Source: Epiperipatus broadwayi
Taxonomy: Eukaryota > Onychophora > Udeonychophora > Euonychophora > Peripatidae
Direction of reading: 5' to 3'
Length of the DNA: 64,000 nt
NCBI GenBank assembly: GCA_028023455.1
Contig: JAQFVV010000042.1
Location: forward strand, 4,545,739 to 4,609,738
Shown here: positions 37,641 through 50,729 of the stretch, piece after piece
Position numbering within the stretch: position 1 is the stretch's first letter
Layout of the letters: each line of letters opens with the position of its first letter
Program-made: the position numbers and the translations under genes
The notes under the pieces: generated by a model
The model's input: only the letters and a program-made list of their open reading frames with translations
Database searches by the model: none
What the model was told of the DNA's origin: nothing

Positions 37641-39607
37641 ACCTGGAATCCAAATATCTGGACTTCTTAGTTAAAATAAATGTCAGAGCACCTTCCTACT
37701 AATTATTTTTTCTTCTACAAGTGACATTTCACAAATATAGATCCATTATGTGCCCGCTGTCATAAGAAACATTGGAACACTTTCTTATGAATTGTTCCTC
37801 ATTTCTTCCTTGTCATATTCTTATCACTAACATTACTCATTCAAACTTACTAACATACAAAGTGACTTTTTCCCAATATAAGAATTACAACATAAATCAC
37901 TCTTTCTAAAAAAATAAATAAATAACATTAAGATTAAAGATCAAACCCACACATCAGCTGATATTTTTGCAGCTACAAAAAAATCTGATCTCATTAACCA
38001 CAACCCAGTGACTTGGTTATTAAATACGCTAATTAATATGCATTAGATATTTATTGATTATTGCTCAATTATATGAATGTCTATTTATTGCTTTTCTAAT
38101 TGAAATCATTTTTCTTTCAATAAGACTTGTAAAAAATCTCCAATGAATATAGTAAACCTAATAAAGTTTATTTATAATTAAAAATGCATTATAATACTAT
38201 GTATAAATTTATTAATGTGATAATATTCTACTGTTTTATTCTAAAATTATAACTTATTGCAGTTCTCATATAACATCACTTATCTCTTTACTAATGCCAA
38301 TAATTCTACAAATCAATTTTTTAAATAAATAAAATAGTTGCAATAAAATTTATCTAATAAAAATTAAAATTTCTTACTCATAAATACTGGAATAAATAAC
38401 GACTAAAATGATTTTCAGCTAAATACCTTTCTAACAATTTGATATATTATAGTATTTGTCTAATACTCAAACTATTAAGCATGATATAAAATATTAAAAT
38501 ACTTTGTTTCAAAACTTTATTTTGAAAATAATCTAAGTATAAAGTTAAAAATGGGATAGTACAGTCTACCAGCATACAATACATACCAGTTCTAATAATA
38601 AAAATTAGATCAATAAGAAATAAAAGGCTCACATTTATTATTGAATTTTCAGTATAAGTCTATTAAATAAATGCGTAAAAAAATTAATTATTACCAATCA
38701 CATATTCTCAAAAATCTTTCTATAAAATAAAGAAAACAATTTGTAAATTTTAAAGACTTAAAGGAGACATTTTTTTAATAAAATAAAGATGCCGATAATT
38801 CAAACTATTCATAGGACTACGATTTTTGGAAGACAGATGCAAAAATATATATTTATTTCCATTTTTTTGATTTTATTTTTCATCATAAATTATTTCCAAT
38901 GCAAACTATGAAATAAGACTTGTTAATTTGATGTTGCTTTAAGTTGATTAATATATTTATTTAATACACTTATTGCCATAAATTCAATAATAAATGTATA
39001 TATTTCATTCTTTATTATATAGTTTTGCTTTGGTCATTAGTAAGTATTGTATGGCATCAGCTGATAGAAAAACTATTAGCTCAGTAGAACCAATGAAGTT
39101 CCTTCTACAGTTTTTTATAATTCCTTATCATTGGGTTAATTCATAATTTAGAATACCAAAATGATGAATGTGAACAAAGAAGAATGAATCTGAATAATTC
39201 TGATTAATAAAAAATTAAAGTTAAAATGAAGCCGTTAGAAAATTTAAGAATGCATATATACAATGAGTCAATAGAAATTGTATTAGCAGACTTGCTTCAA
39301 AGTTTAGTAACTCAAGTTTCTCTTTTGTCCAATAAAACAGTAGTGCCAAATATCCATGTCAATTAAGCCAAGATGATCCTGGCTGATGAGATTTTGTGAA
39401 TATACAGGCATATGCATAAAAAAAAAGATAAACATTTGTATCACTATAATATTGAGGCACATTGCTAATTATATATTGGTCAATGAATAAAATGTGCGTA
39501 TAAATTTTGAGTCATTATACAAATGAAAGACGCTTTTCAGAAAATATGGCTTTATTAAAAACAGAAAACTTTTAAAAACTAAATATTTTAGAAAATGCAA
39601 TACTTAC

Positions 39608-39708
39608 AGCTAATTGCTTTTGCATTCTTTCATTTTTCTCTGCCTGAGTAACACGTTCCTCTTCTGGACGAGGAAGATTTTCATATTCTTCTTTTGATAA
39701 GTCAGCCT
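39608..39708 (-). CDS. Moe: Moesin (ERM) exon, start of the C-ERMAD
   Basis: A 101-bp exon between TTATAG|AGGCTG and TTAGCT|GTAAGT. With the C from the previous exon it reads QADLSKEEYENLPRPEEERV then TQAEKNERMQKQLA, ending in phase 0. The EEER.T.AEKNER.QK.L block is the hallmark start of the C-terminal ERM-association domain, which binds the FERM domain in the closed form and F-actin in the open form. It sits alone between introns of 16.1 kb and 11.8 kb. Phase, domain order and both splice sites agree, so the exon is firm despite its short length. Confidence 0.94.
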
Positions 39709-40827
39709 CTATAAATGTATAAATAACAAAAAGTTGATGAAATTTAATAAAGATTTAAAAGTTCTAAAATTATAAATTAATTTCCTATATATAAATGTGT
39801 ACATAAATACATCAGATAATTACATATGTAAATGACATACATAAATAAATTGAGACAAGGGAGACAATATACGAACCAATTATATACTTTAAAATTTCTA
39901 TCTAAATATATTATTTGTGCAAAAAAGGTACATTATTATTAAATGCCATCAAGTCACCTCTTTCTACAAATAGAATTTTTTTAGAATGAATATCTATTTT
40001 GCTTTTTCACATTAATCAAGAATGCATTCATTATTTGGATAATGGAGTCCATTTATTTCATTGGTGGTCTTCCTCGTTTCTTTTCACTTTTCTGAACATT
40101 ATATACTTCAAATAAAAGTTTGTATATAATCTGATTAAATATTTATTAACTTGTTCATTTATTTTTCTGTCTTCATAATTCTTACAAGTCCCTATCAGCA
40201 CTATAGTTCAAAACCAAAAATACTTTTCCTTCTTCAATTAGAAATTTTTTGAAAACAAACTTAAAAAACTTTTACTAGCAAAATGGAAATAAAAAAAAAT
40301 ATTTATATAATTTTTGCTAGAATATTTGAGTGAATAGAAGATTTCTCTTGTTTGTTCTAAATTAGGTGACAATGAAATATCAAAATAGAACAAAGCCACA
40401 TTTATTGTACAATTTTTTATAAAAAGATGCATTAATAACAGCAATCATTATGGTAAATTTTTATATCGAAACAGAATTTAATAACAATTTATTGTTATAT
40501 CAGAAATGAATAAATGTTTTTAAGAATCTGAAGTCAGTACAATACTTCTTTGTAATAATAATTCATATTACTGATGTAGAATGATTAAATTTTAATGATA
40601 ATTGGGATTATGGGGGAAAAATTGTGCTATTGACTGGCTCAAAATTTCAAACTCATTTTAACATAATAAATCAGGTTAAAAAAAAAATACAACCTAGAGG
40701 GAAATAAAGTGAGCATAGGTGAATAAAAACAAATTGCAAAATTGAAAATAGTCTGTAGCTTCATCTATCTTTAATAATTTTTTCCAACTTTTCCTTTATT
40801 TTACACATAAAAAAATGTTTTTTTTAT

Positions 40828-40941
40828 CTTTACAGTTAGTGTGAAATTTTAAATATAGTCTAATGTGTGTATGTTTTTTTTTTCTTTACAGTTAGTGTGA
40901 AATTTTAAATATAGTCTATCTAATGTGTGTATATTTCCAAA
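40828..40941. repeat. Two tandem copies of a ~56-bp unit
   Basis: The unit starting CTTTACAGTTAGTGTGAAAT, then TTTAAATATAGTCTA, and ending TAATGTGTGTATnTTT is repeated head to tail. The second copy has a small TC insertion. This is a recent local duplication in the 16.1 kb intron. No function is seen. Confidence 0.85.
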
Positions 40942-42956
40942 GAAAACAGACATTTTAAATGCTTTAAAAAGTGCTGATGTGAACAATGCGTGCTTTTAAG
41001 CAAGAACATCCATAAATGTCAAAAAAGTGTTTCAATAAATATTTCAAATATATATTTACATTTCTAAAATGAAACTGCATTTAATGTTAAAAGTTACAGA
41101 CCACTTTTGCATTGAAAACTAGAAAATTTATAGTATTATTTAAAAGAAAAATGATATTTTTTATTAAACTAGTAAGCTTTTCTGTTATGAATATATTTCC
41201 AAATCTGATTTTGAAACATGCTATTTGAGTAACATCTAAATTTCTAACTCTATATATAAAATTAATTATTGGCTAAATGCCACAATATTTCAACCCTAAT
41301 CAATTGAAGTAGCATCACTATCGTCAATAAACAATTGCAAAAACAATAATGAATAAAGCACTTCATTTTTATTATTAAGACTTCTAACCAAAAATAAAAT
41401 TTAACAAAATGATTTATAAATATTGTAAAATTAACATCATTTATTTTAATTACTGAAAGAACAGCACAAATCCTATCTTTTAAAAAAAAAAATTCACGCA
41501 TTATCATATAAAATTATTTCTATCACAAATTTATAGCTTATGGGTTTAACCTTTTTTATTAAAAAAAAAAAAAAAGAATGGCTATTATTTCATAAAATTT
41601 CAAATTACAACAAATGATTAAGAGCAATAAAGTGGTAAATGCTCCTATAATTCATATTATTGATATTAGTATAAGATATTAAAGTGTTATCCTGGCCTAT
41701 TAATTCTAGAATCATATATGAATAATACTTTTTATCTCTTATTATAAAACTTCCATTTTTTAAAACATTGCTGAAAATTTTAAATAAAAATTAAATCATT
41801 ATTAATTTAAATAGCTATATTATTTGGATACATATTATGCTTACAAGTATGTTCTGTATATTAAATTTATTTTTTTTAAAAATATACAAATCACTCATTT
41901 AAAACATATGCCTATTCTCATATAGCAGTAGTTAAAAAATATTTATTAATTATCTCTTTTCTCTACTCTTTTTAAATGTAAACATTAAATAAAAAAAGTG
42001 TAAAAAAAGTTTGATACCTTATTAAATATTTATATAATTCTACATATTAAAAATATAACTGAGTATTTTGTTCTCACTTTCATTTTTTGTTTAAAATGAA
42101 AACATATTTAGCGCTGCTTTTTTTTTTTTATTCCAGTAACATTCCGCAGCATTTAGCAATTAGATTACTGAAGAGTGAATCACTTTTAGTATTAAATTAT
42201 TCTATTACTATTTTCTGAGACAAATAAATTAAAATCATAAATAGAGATGTGAGACTATACTTTTAAAAAAAAAACTTCGTTCTAAATCAAAATAATCTTA
42301 TGACTTTAAAAATAATTTCATTTTCAAATTTTTTTTTTTTAAAAATTATTCAAATTATGCTATTAATTGTGAAAATTTCAATAAAGGCAGATTACAAAGA
42401 AATTCATACAAAACAACAAACTTTATCATGGTTTAAATACACAATTTATTTTTATTACTTGTAAATTTTTATTAAGTAACAAAGATTTGAAATTAAAAAT
42501 ATATTTTTTTGATTTGATTTTTCAACAACTTGATTTACACCAAGTAGTGATGATTATAAATATCAAATAATTCAGATGGAAATGGCTAAAGTATCATCAC
42601 AATGACTACTACTTTACCATAAAATCTCTGGTATTATAGAAACTTGTAATTGTAAAAGGTAAGGGGGGGGGGTTATTAATTTAGAAATTAACAAGCATAA
42701 ATTCTTAATTTCTTTGTTTTATTAAACAATATATATAAAGGGTGAAATATAAGTAAATAAACATTTTGTTCTAATCCCCTTTTATACATACATATAACAA
42801 TACTTTTTTTTTTTTAAATTTAAAAATATATATCAAGAGGCTAGTTAAAATTGCATAATAAGCTATTGACTTTTAAATAAATCTTGTGTTAAAGATTTGC
42901 AGAAGTCCTACTGTCGTTTTTTCAGGCATATTCTTAAGGTTTTAGCCTTAATAAAT

Positions 42957-43532
42957 ATTACAATAAAAATTATTCTACATGATTAAAGCATGATAAACAG
43001 AGCATCATAAATTCAAAAAACATTAATTATAAACAACAATTTGCCAAGCGCTTTCAGTACTGTATACAAGAATCATGGTGATATATTGGAACTAAATGGT
43101 TACTATTCCAGTGCACACTGAGTGGAACACTAGTGTTACGCTGATTGATAATGTTTTTAGACTTCGCAATAAACCAAACCTCTTTTAACTTCCTTTTCCT
43201 ATCATTTGACTCATTGCACACAGTAGTAATATTTTGAGGATAAAACTCGTGGCACTTTTCCTATCATTTGACTCATTGCAACGAGTCAAATGATAGGAAA
43301 AGGAAGTTGAAAGAGGCTTGGTTTATTACAAAGTCTAAAAACATTATCAATCAGCATAACACTAGTGGTCCACTGAGCATGCACTGGAATATTAACCGTT
43401 CAGTTTTAATATGTCGCCATGATTCTGGTATACAATACCTAAAGCACTTGGCAAATTGTTGTTTATAATTAATGTTTTTTGAATTTGGGTTGCTCTGTTT
43501 AACACGCTTTATTCATGTAGAATAATTTTCAT
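42957..43532. repeat. Large foldback repeat with ~250-bp arms
   Basis: Left arm 42957-43215 and right arm 43284-43532 are inverted copies. AAACAACAATTTGCCAAGCG and CTAGTGTTACGCTGATTGAT are present left and their complements right. Near the centre the block TTTTCCTATCATTTGACTCA occurs directly twice (about 43194 and 43257) and then inverted, giving a tight hairpin. The arms differ by only a few percent by eye, so it is fairly young. There is no coding capacity; the 66-codon frame at 43268-43468 is incidental. It is a foldback element or MITE of unknown superfamily. Confidence 0.8.
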
Positions 43533-46500
43533 TATCTGACAGAGTTTTTATATTATTTATTTATAATAATAATAATAATATTTTTTTTTTTTTTTTACAA
43601 ATGTATTGATGATTTTAAATATTTTAAAATGAGTATTTGTTTTGATAGATGTCTTATGAGAGAATAATTTAGAATAAATGTCTGTGTGTTAAAGAATTTC
43701 TATATGAGACAGAAAATATAGATAAGCTGGGATATATATTTTTCACTGAATATTTACTTAGGATGAACTGCTAAATATTTATGGTTTAAATAAATGCAGA
43801 AATAGCATGGAAAGAAAAAGGTTTCATTATATCAGATTTACAAATGTTATGGCAAAGCTTATATTACACAAATTTGCAATTGCACAACCAATCAGAATAA
43901 GATAATGAAAAGTGGTTGGCCAGGAAACAACAGAGCAAGTTAGTTCATCGAAATATTTGAAAGTTGATTAACAATCACAGAAAAAATAACAAAAATTAAA
44001 AAATGGTTTGCCTAAAAAGACTTCTAATATGGGTAAGAAATTATTCTAGTCTCCATTGAAGTAAGATGTGAAAAAAAAGGCTAGTTAAATGTTTATTTGG
44101 AATATAGAGACTTAGACAATCAAAAAAAAAAAACTTGAGTTTTAGAAATATGAATTTAAAAAAAATAAATAAATGTGAAGGATGTGACGGAAGCAACTGA
44201 GAGTGAAATAAATAAATTGTTAGATAATCTTAAAGTAAGGAGTAAAAAATTGTCATCAATATTGAGATGCTTTTTGTTAATAAGATAATAATTTGTATAT
44301 AAAAAGTCCCTTTAAAAAGAAAGGCAATTTTGGTGAATTAACAATACCAATATTATTTTTGTTAATCAGAAATCAGATCTTTTATATTATGAATAAAGAG
44401 CAATCTCTTAAAAAAAAAAAAATAGATTTAACAATACCAAATGTATCAATCATATATATTTTCAACCTTTCATAAATTCTATTTTGAGGCTATTTCTTAT
44501 TATGAACTTCTTTACAATATTTTGAACAATTCACATAATTTTTAAATAAAACTTATTTAAGAAGAGTATTTCTAAAATGAATATAATTGCAAAAAAGTAC
44601 GTAAAAATAATATAGATATTAATTTTTAAAATATTTTATTCATGTTTTTGTAAATTAACAATTAATTATGTAGCCACAGAATAAATCATCTAATTCTTCA
44701 TTATCATATATAATATAACAAGAGTAGATTTCTATTCTAGAGCCATCTATATTTAGGTTGAATAATCAATGGCTAGAGGATAATAGTGCATTTAAATCAT
44801 TATCTCCATACTAGTTTCTGACTTATGCTTTATCAATGAAGATTGGGAATAAAGCTGGAAATAAATGCAGTTATGCATCTGGAAACCGTTTCTAACTCCT
44901 TTCTATTACTTAAACTAAAAAATTCAAAACATGCTAAAATTTTGAATCCAAGCCTGCTTGAATATTTATAAAGATCTGATAATCATTAGTTACTCAAATT
45001 TACTATAGATGGTATTATAAAAGAGTCGTTTTTTATTTGACAGTACAGGGGTAGTCAATAATAAATTATATAAATAAAAATGATATTCCACAAGGGTGTG
45101 TAGAATATAATTTTATATTTCATTTCATTACAATTTAAATACTTTTATTATATATAAATAATGATTAATAAGATATGATTAATTAAAGGTAATGCTCATT
45201 AATTTACATCTACTTTACTCCAAAAATTATTCGACGAGCTCTTTAGCTTATAAAGACTGTCTTGACAAAAAATATTAATCCCACATCACTATTCTAAACT
45301 ATGTAAAAATAAAGAAATTTCTCACTCTAACCTATAATTATTTATGCAAATGTGAGTAATCAATGATCGGAAAAGAATGAGGAATGTTGGATTGTGAGGA
45401 TCCAAGCAGTCACCCATATCCCTATTAGACTATTCAAGTTAATAACCAGAGAATAGCTAAGATTCTTAAGGTTTTGGAAAGAAACCAATATGCTTGTCCA
45501 TTAATATAGGCATGACATATATTAGAACACCATCTAATTTAATGATCTCAGTTACAAAGAAAGTAATAATTATATTTAAAATTCAACATATTGCTCAATT
45601 TCTAATTTGATATATATTCATTTGTTTTTTGATTCTTAATTTTAAACACAGAATTATTTATTTAAAAAATCAACTAGAAGTGTTTTTTAAATCTATATTG
45701 GTATAATTGTTTCTCAGGATTTTTTATCTTCTTTCTAGTGGTTCTAATTTAATCAGTTTGACTGATGATGATGTAAATTTTATATCATCCCCATTTATTT
45801 ACTTACATGAATAGATAAATTCCTGTTTCTATAGGCTAGACTACTGACTAATTATAACAATAATTATAAATACCTATGTTCTAAGAATGTGGTTCATTAT
45901 ATGATAGCATTTCACTATATCTTTTTTGTCCTCATGAATCCTCTATATTATCATTTTTATAAGAGCTATAGAAATGAGCTTTTTAGATTTAAACAAATAG
46001 CAACACATTAACGACCTTAAAAAAAAAGAATTGTATTCTCAATAGAATCATTGGCCCAGATGGTTTGGAGAAAAGAAAAAAATAGTGCTTAATTTAAATA
46101 TTTTTCTATTACATTCCTCATTCTAAACATTGTCATTCCATTTTCAGTGGTACAGAAAAAAAAATATTATACTTTATATACCATTTTATTTAATATGCTT
46201 TCTAATAATGGAAGCTCGAAACAATGATGAATTTAAAAAAAAAAAGTTATGAATTACTGTAAATATTTTAATTTTTCCATATATTTAATTTTCATATCTT
46301 GTTCCTAAAAGCTAATTTTTTAAATTTATTTCTTAAAATCTTCATGAATGTTTAAATTCTATAGATTTTTTTTAAAATTTTATTTTATAGTAAAAATAAT
46401 ATTTTCTTCGCTTTATTGTTTTGTATGATACTTTAATTTTTTTTATCTCTGCATCATAAAAAGTAATGTTATTATGAAAATTATATCTTGAATCATACAT

Positions 46501-48140
46501 AAAAATTCATTATGCAGTCATAATATTAATAAAGAAGTTAAATTTAAAATATTTGACAATCATAAAATATCTTATAAATAAACACATAAAAAATAAATTC
46601 ATTAATTAATCTTTTCAGTATTACTTGTGAATGCATTAATAAATCAACCCCTTTCTCCCCCATCCCTGTATGTCTAAAATTATAAAACATGTTATAACCA
46701 TAAAATAAATCATAAAATTCGGGAATAAAATAGACATTACTGACTTTTGTTTTAATCTTTTGTTGAATATTAACAATTTTTTAAAAAAAATTTTGATTTT
46801 TAGTTTAAATAACACAAATTTAAATTACCAAATTTAGCAGATTACTATCAAAACATACTGATTAGAACTTAAATGGAGGGAGAAAAGCAAATATTTACGT
46901 GAATTATTAAAAAAAAAAAAAACTACACACAGGATAGTGGTAAATGCATATAAAAAGCAATAAAAGCTAATAGCAGCTGCTGGCGTGGACATCAAACAGT
47001 TTTTGTTCGCAAAAAAGCTGCTAAACAAGACACGTGTGGACATGCCTACAGAAAAAAATACCAGATTCAAAATTGGAGTTCCTCCATTCAGTAAAAGAAC
47101 TGGTCAATGCTACGGAATTTTGTCCTTTTTTCCCCCATGAAAACATGATCAAAAAAAAAAAACAGAAAAAAAAGAGTAAATTTTCAAAGCAAATTTAGTA
47201 AAATCTTTAGAAAAAAAATAAAAACTAATATGTCATATAAATTTTCAGTATATAAAATTATAATATTAAAAAAAAAAATTGGCCATCCAATATTGTTTAA
47301 TATTAAATGAAAACATTTGCATAATGTTAATGTATAATTATTTTTTTTAACTTTGAATATAATAAAACATTGTCATTTTTCTTAACTACATATTAAAAAA
47401 TTCAATAAATGAATTTTAAACACTAACTTTTATAAGAAAACAAAATAAAAAGATATGTTAATAAAATGATTCATTATTATATAATGAACAGCACATGAGC
47501 TGAAATGAAAAATCCTCTCTAAGCAATAAAATTTAAAAAAAAAAATCATTCCTTTAATCACTTTACCAATACTATATTTTATTTTTACTTGTTCAATCTG
47601 ACCAACAGTCTCCTTCAGAGCTAAAATATATGTGTTTATGAATAAACACATTATCTAATCCATATTAATCAATTATACATATGGCGCAACAATTGGATAA
47701 TGATCAACAGATGCAGACAATACTTGTCTTTCTTTCTGCAATGAATTAACAAGTAACCACTTTGCAATTTTTTTTTTTATTGTCGCACTAATAACATTAG
47801 CTGTCAATTTTTTAATTTCATAGATCTAAACAACCAGGGAAGGGAAATGGGGAACTGCCTTTATTGTTAACGACTAACCACTTGTGTTTGTTTTTATTTT
47901 TTTATGAATGTCCTAATAATATTAACTGTCAATATTCTGTCATAATTGTGCTAAATCTTATTTTATATTTGAATTAATATAAATACAGGCATGTAAAATA
48001 CATTTATAAGATGGATTTTGGACTAATCCATTGTTTGAGGGCAAGGTGAGATATGACATGATTATCGTAAGTGATTTGAAAAACTTGTAGTTGTTTTGTA
48101 ACATACTATTTTAAATCAAACTATAATTTAAACACCCATA
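43533..48140. other. Moesin intron, AT-rich, mostly unassigned
   Basis: Apart from the hammerhead relic at 44804-44841 I see no gene. The stretch 45000-45120 includes a possible NDIPQGCV fragment resembling reverse-transcriptase motif B, but nothing around it supports a LINE. CAGTACAGGGGTAGTCAA near 45042 looks like a hAT end, without a visible partner. Confidence 0.4.
44804..44841 (-). ncRNA. Degraded hammerhead-ribozyme-like motif (family A, copy 3)
   Basis: On the minus strand the order is CTTCA (stem I), TTGATAA (core, consensus CTGANGA), a poorly paired stem II region, GAAA, CTAG, TA, TGGAG (stem I). The five stem I pairs all form. One of them is U-A where the copy at 4030-4069 has C-G. 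GAAACTAGT gives the same palindromic stem III ACTAGT. Two core changes (C3 to T, G8 to A) mean it is not active. The neighbouring AATAATCAATGGCTAGA resembles the terminal sequence of the foldback family at 3.6-4.2 and 14.6-14.8 kb. Confidence 0.45.
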
Positions 48141-49375
48141 ATGACATCTTCAAACAACAAACAAAAATTATCTGATGAAAATAGTGTTTCAAGATAATTG
48201 GAAAAAGAATATTTTGTTGTGTTAAATGACAACAGTTTAGGAATGAGTTTGATTTATTGAGAAAGTATTACTTTAAAAAAAATAAGATCAATCATTATTA
48301 TATCACGAAATATAAATCGTTTAATGATATTTTTTCTTATGGCTCTTTAATAAGAAGTGAAAAATTAGCTCTCATTCAAGACATCATTGCAATAACAACT
48401 AAGTATTATGTCAGTAGTGTCACAAAAAGTAGCATTGAGATATGAAATTTGTTTACATACTTGCAAAAATATGAACCATTCACTGATGTTGAAGTTGTGA
48501 AAAAAATGTTTCATAAATACTTCCAATATATTATTTGATAAATGTAACAATAAAAAATATAAAAAAATTACAAATTAAAAAGATATCTCTCAGATTCTAC
48601 CGGCATTAGACACAATGAAGATTGCAAAACATATTTCTGATAGCATAATAGATTTGAAAAATTGCAAATATTTTAGTTTGGCTAATGACTCTAGCACCGA
48701 GATTTCAGCAATGTTACAATGTACCATTTTCATCAGATATTGTATTGAACAGAATTCATGAAGATTTTGTGAAATTTTTTTCCTATGAAGAATCAAACCA
48801 GAGGTAGTGATTTTCTCAATAAAATTAGTATTTTTCTGGAGAATATTGAAATAAAAAAAAAAAAGGTTTCCATTGGATCTGAAAAGGAATTTGTTTCCTT
48901 ATTAAAAAAATATATTTTAACAAATGTCTTTTAATTCACTAAAAAAACCTGGTAGCACATATGTCAAAAAGAGAAGAAGATGCTAGATAAAAATCACCAT
49001 AAACATTTACATTTGAGTCCTAGAATTGAACCATAGAAAATTTAAAAATCTTTTGGAATAATAAATAGTAATTATAGTGACGTATTTCTGCACCCTTCGG
49101 TGTAATCATTAAGCAGAGGTAAAGTTTTGTATCACTTTTTTCTATTACGGCATGAAATTATTTCATTCTTACAAGAAAAAAATAAAATTTATAATGAATT
49201 TGACAATGATAGATGGAGGTGAGTTTTAGCTTTTTTATATGATTTCACAAAAAAACTTTGTGATCTTAATAATAGTTTACAGGGTGAAAATAAAATTATT
49301 TCACAAATGGCAAATAAAATATTTGTATTTGAAGAAAAACTAAATATTTATTACTAAGAGATACAAAACCAAATA

Positions 49376-50729
49376 TACCTTTACCCTGCTTAGCAATGGC
49401 AATTGGTCCTCCAAAATTCATCATTAAGCAAGAATATCGTATACAGAATACGTATTTATAATGGGGGTCTATGGAAAAAAAATTGGTCGGTTCCAGTCGA
49501 GGACGTAAAATATCCACATTGGTTTTCAAGCTCAAAGATTTTCTTGATTTTTTTCATGACAATGATGACTAAATACAGTAACTAAAAGAAAAGTTTTATA
49601 TCACTAGGAAAAAAAGCATATTCACTGTTTAAAAAGTACAGTACAGCAAAAAGAAAGAGAAAGTGAAACTAAATTTGAATTTAAGAGTTTTTATATTCCT
49701 CCGCAGAAGTTTTTCATCGTAATGAAAAAAAAATCCATACTGAAATGCATTTTTTTAACATTTATATTACAGTACTGTACATTTGTTTATTACTTATGTG
49801 AAATTATTCAAATTAAAAAACAATATTTAATTATAAATTATTTAATTGAACATAAAGAATTATTACTGTACTCCAGAGTAAGAAAGAAAAGACTATCGTA
49901 AATCAGTCAACTTTAGAAGAAAAAAAAACTTATTTTAAAATAAAAAAAAATCTGTTTTAATTTTCTAAAACATACACTAAGTTTATTTTTCTTACTGTAT
50001 ATTTTTACTAATGTAATAGCGCCCCCACCCCCGCTCATATTAGAAAATTATTCATTAACACTTATTTTAAATGCAATTCGTTTTTCTTTTTAAATTTTTT
50101 TCTAATTCAACATTCTCACTTTAAAATGTTGTTTTTCTTTTGATTTGAAATCATTTGGGTGTACGTAATTAGGAACACACACACGCAATTTAATATTAGT
50201 ATTTAGTGTTTTCCTGAAAGTTTGTGATGATGGTATTTTAGTTGTACTGTTTTCATCATTTAATATAAGTGTTGAATGTCTAGTAAATTAAACTTTATTT
50301 AAATAATCCAAGTCTGTACAATATATTTAAATAAAGTTTAATTTTTCTAAAGACATTCAACACTTATATATATACAGTATTATAGATTCAGTAATTATAT
50401 ATATTTTAACTTTATATGTTTTATAATCAAAATACTGAATGCAGCACTAACATTGTGTTTTATGAATAAAATGTTGTATGTGCTATACGATTACAGCAAA
50501 GTACACGTATTACAGTAATGTACTTTTGCTTTTGGGTAAAATGAATTTAAAATACCTATTCTCTGATATCATCAGTGACGCAAAATTGAAGATAGCTGTC
50601 AAAAAAATTTAAAAAAAAAATTTTTCCCCCGATCGTTATAGTGAATAATCGACGATTGTAAATCGAAGTAGTGGGTATAAATTGATGGTGATCGCTATTG
50701 TGAAATATCGGCTAAGCGGGGTAAAGGTG
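49376..50729. mobile_element. 1.35-kb TIR element inserted into the hAT relic, TA duplication
   Basis: Left end TACCTTTACCCTGCTTAGC and right end (reverse complement) CACCTTTACCCCGCTTAGCC form TIRs with two mismatches, each flanked outside by TA (49374-49375 and 50730-50731). Removing the segment and one TA joins EIQNQI directly to LHHFPTLTKAKQD in one reading frame of the hAT relic. This is strong evidence for a clean TA-targeted insertion (Tc1/mariner/pogo type). No transposase is recognisable inside, so it is a non-autonomous copy. It contains an internal inverted repeat at 50262-50365 shared in part with the repeat at 2395-2580. Confidence 0.75.
50215..50400. repeat. Internal inverted repeat, related to the repeat near 2.4 kb
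   Basis: TAAGTGTTGAATGTCTAG then TTAAACTTTATTTAAATA near 50262-50310 returns inverted at 50325-50366. The flanking phrase CTGAAAGTTTGTGATGATGG at 50214-50233 also occurs near 2552-2571 (CTGAAAGTTTGTGATGATAG) and inverted near 2405-2420. Confidence 0.7.

Larger units (their letters stand above)
29474..37910 (+). mobile_element. Old non-LTR retrotransposon (I/Jockey-like LINE), interrupted three times
   Basis: The order of plus-strand fragments is that of a complete two-ORF LINE. ORF1 (from about 29474) ends in zinc knuckles at 30331-30457: C-x2-C-x4-H-x4-C (CFFCKSVEHFIKIC) and a second Cys/His cluster. ORF2 starts at 31267 with MNLNITKINVRGI, resumes at 32226 as NSLNAYLP, and reaches the endonuclease FSDHLTLAIKIEL near 32820-32860. 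Reverse transcriptase motif A (LNIRSAFDSVP) is at 35005-35040 and motif C (YMDDLDIF) at 35278-35300. A C-x2-C..H..C C-terminal zinc motif (DPLCARCH, then ETLEHFLMNC in another frame) lies at 37742-37795. Many stops and shifts show it is dead. Clade is uncertain. It lies in the largest 3' moesin intron, antisense to the gene. Confidence 0.8.

Noticed and set aside
39378-39410. CTGATGAGATTTTGTGAA, possible hammerhead core
   Set aside because: No stem II and no matching stem I strand.
45060-45120. NDIPQGCV-like peptide resembling RT motif B
   Set aside because: Only one short motif, no neighbouring RT motifs in any frame; likely chance.
46834-47070. 78-codon minus frame with hydrophobic runs
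   Set aside because: No domain, lies over A-rich tracts, no splice or promoter context.
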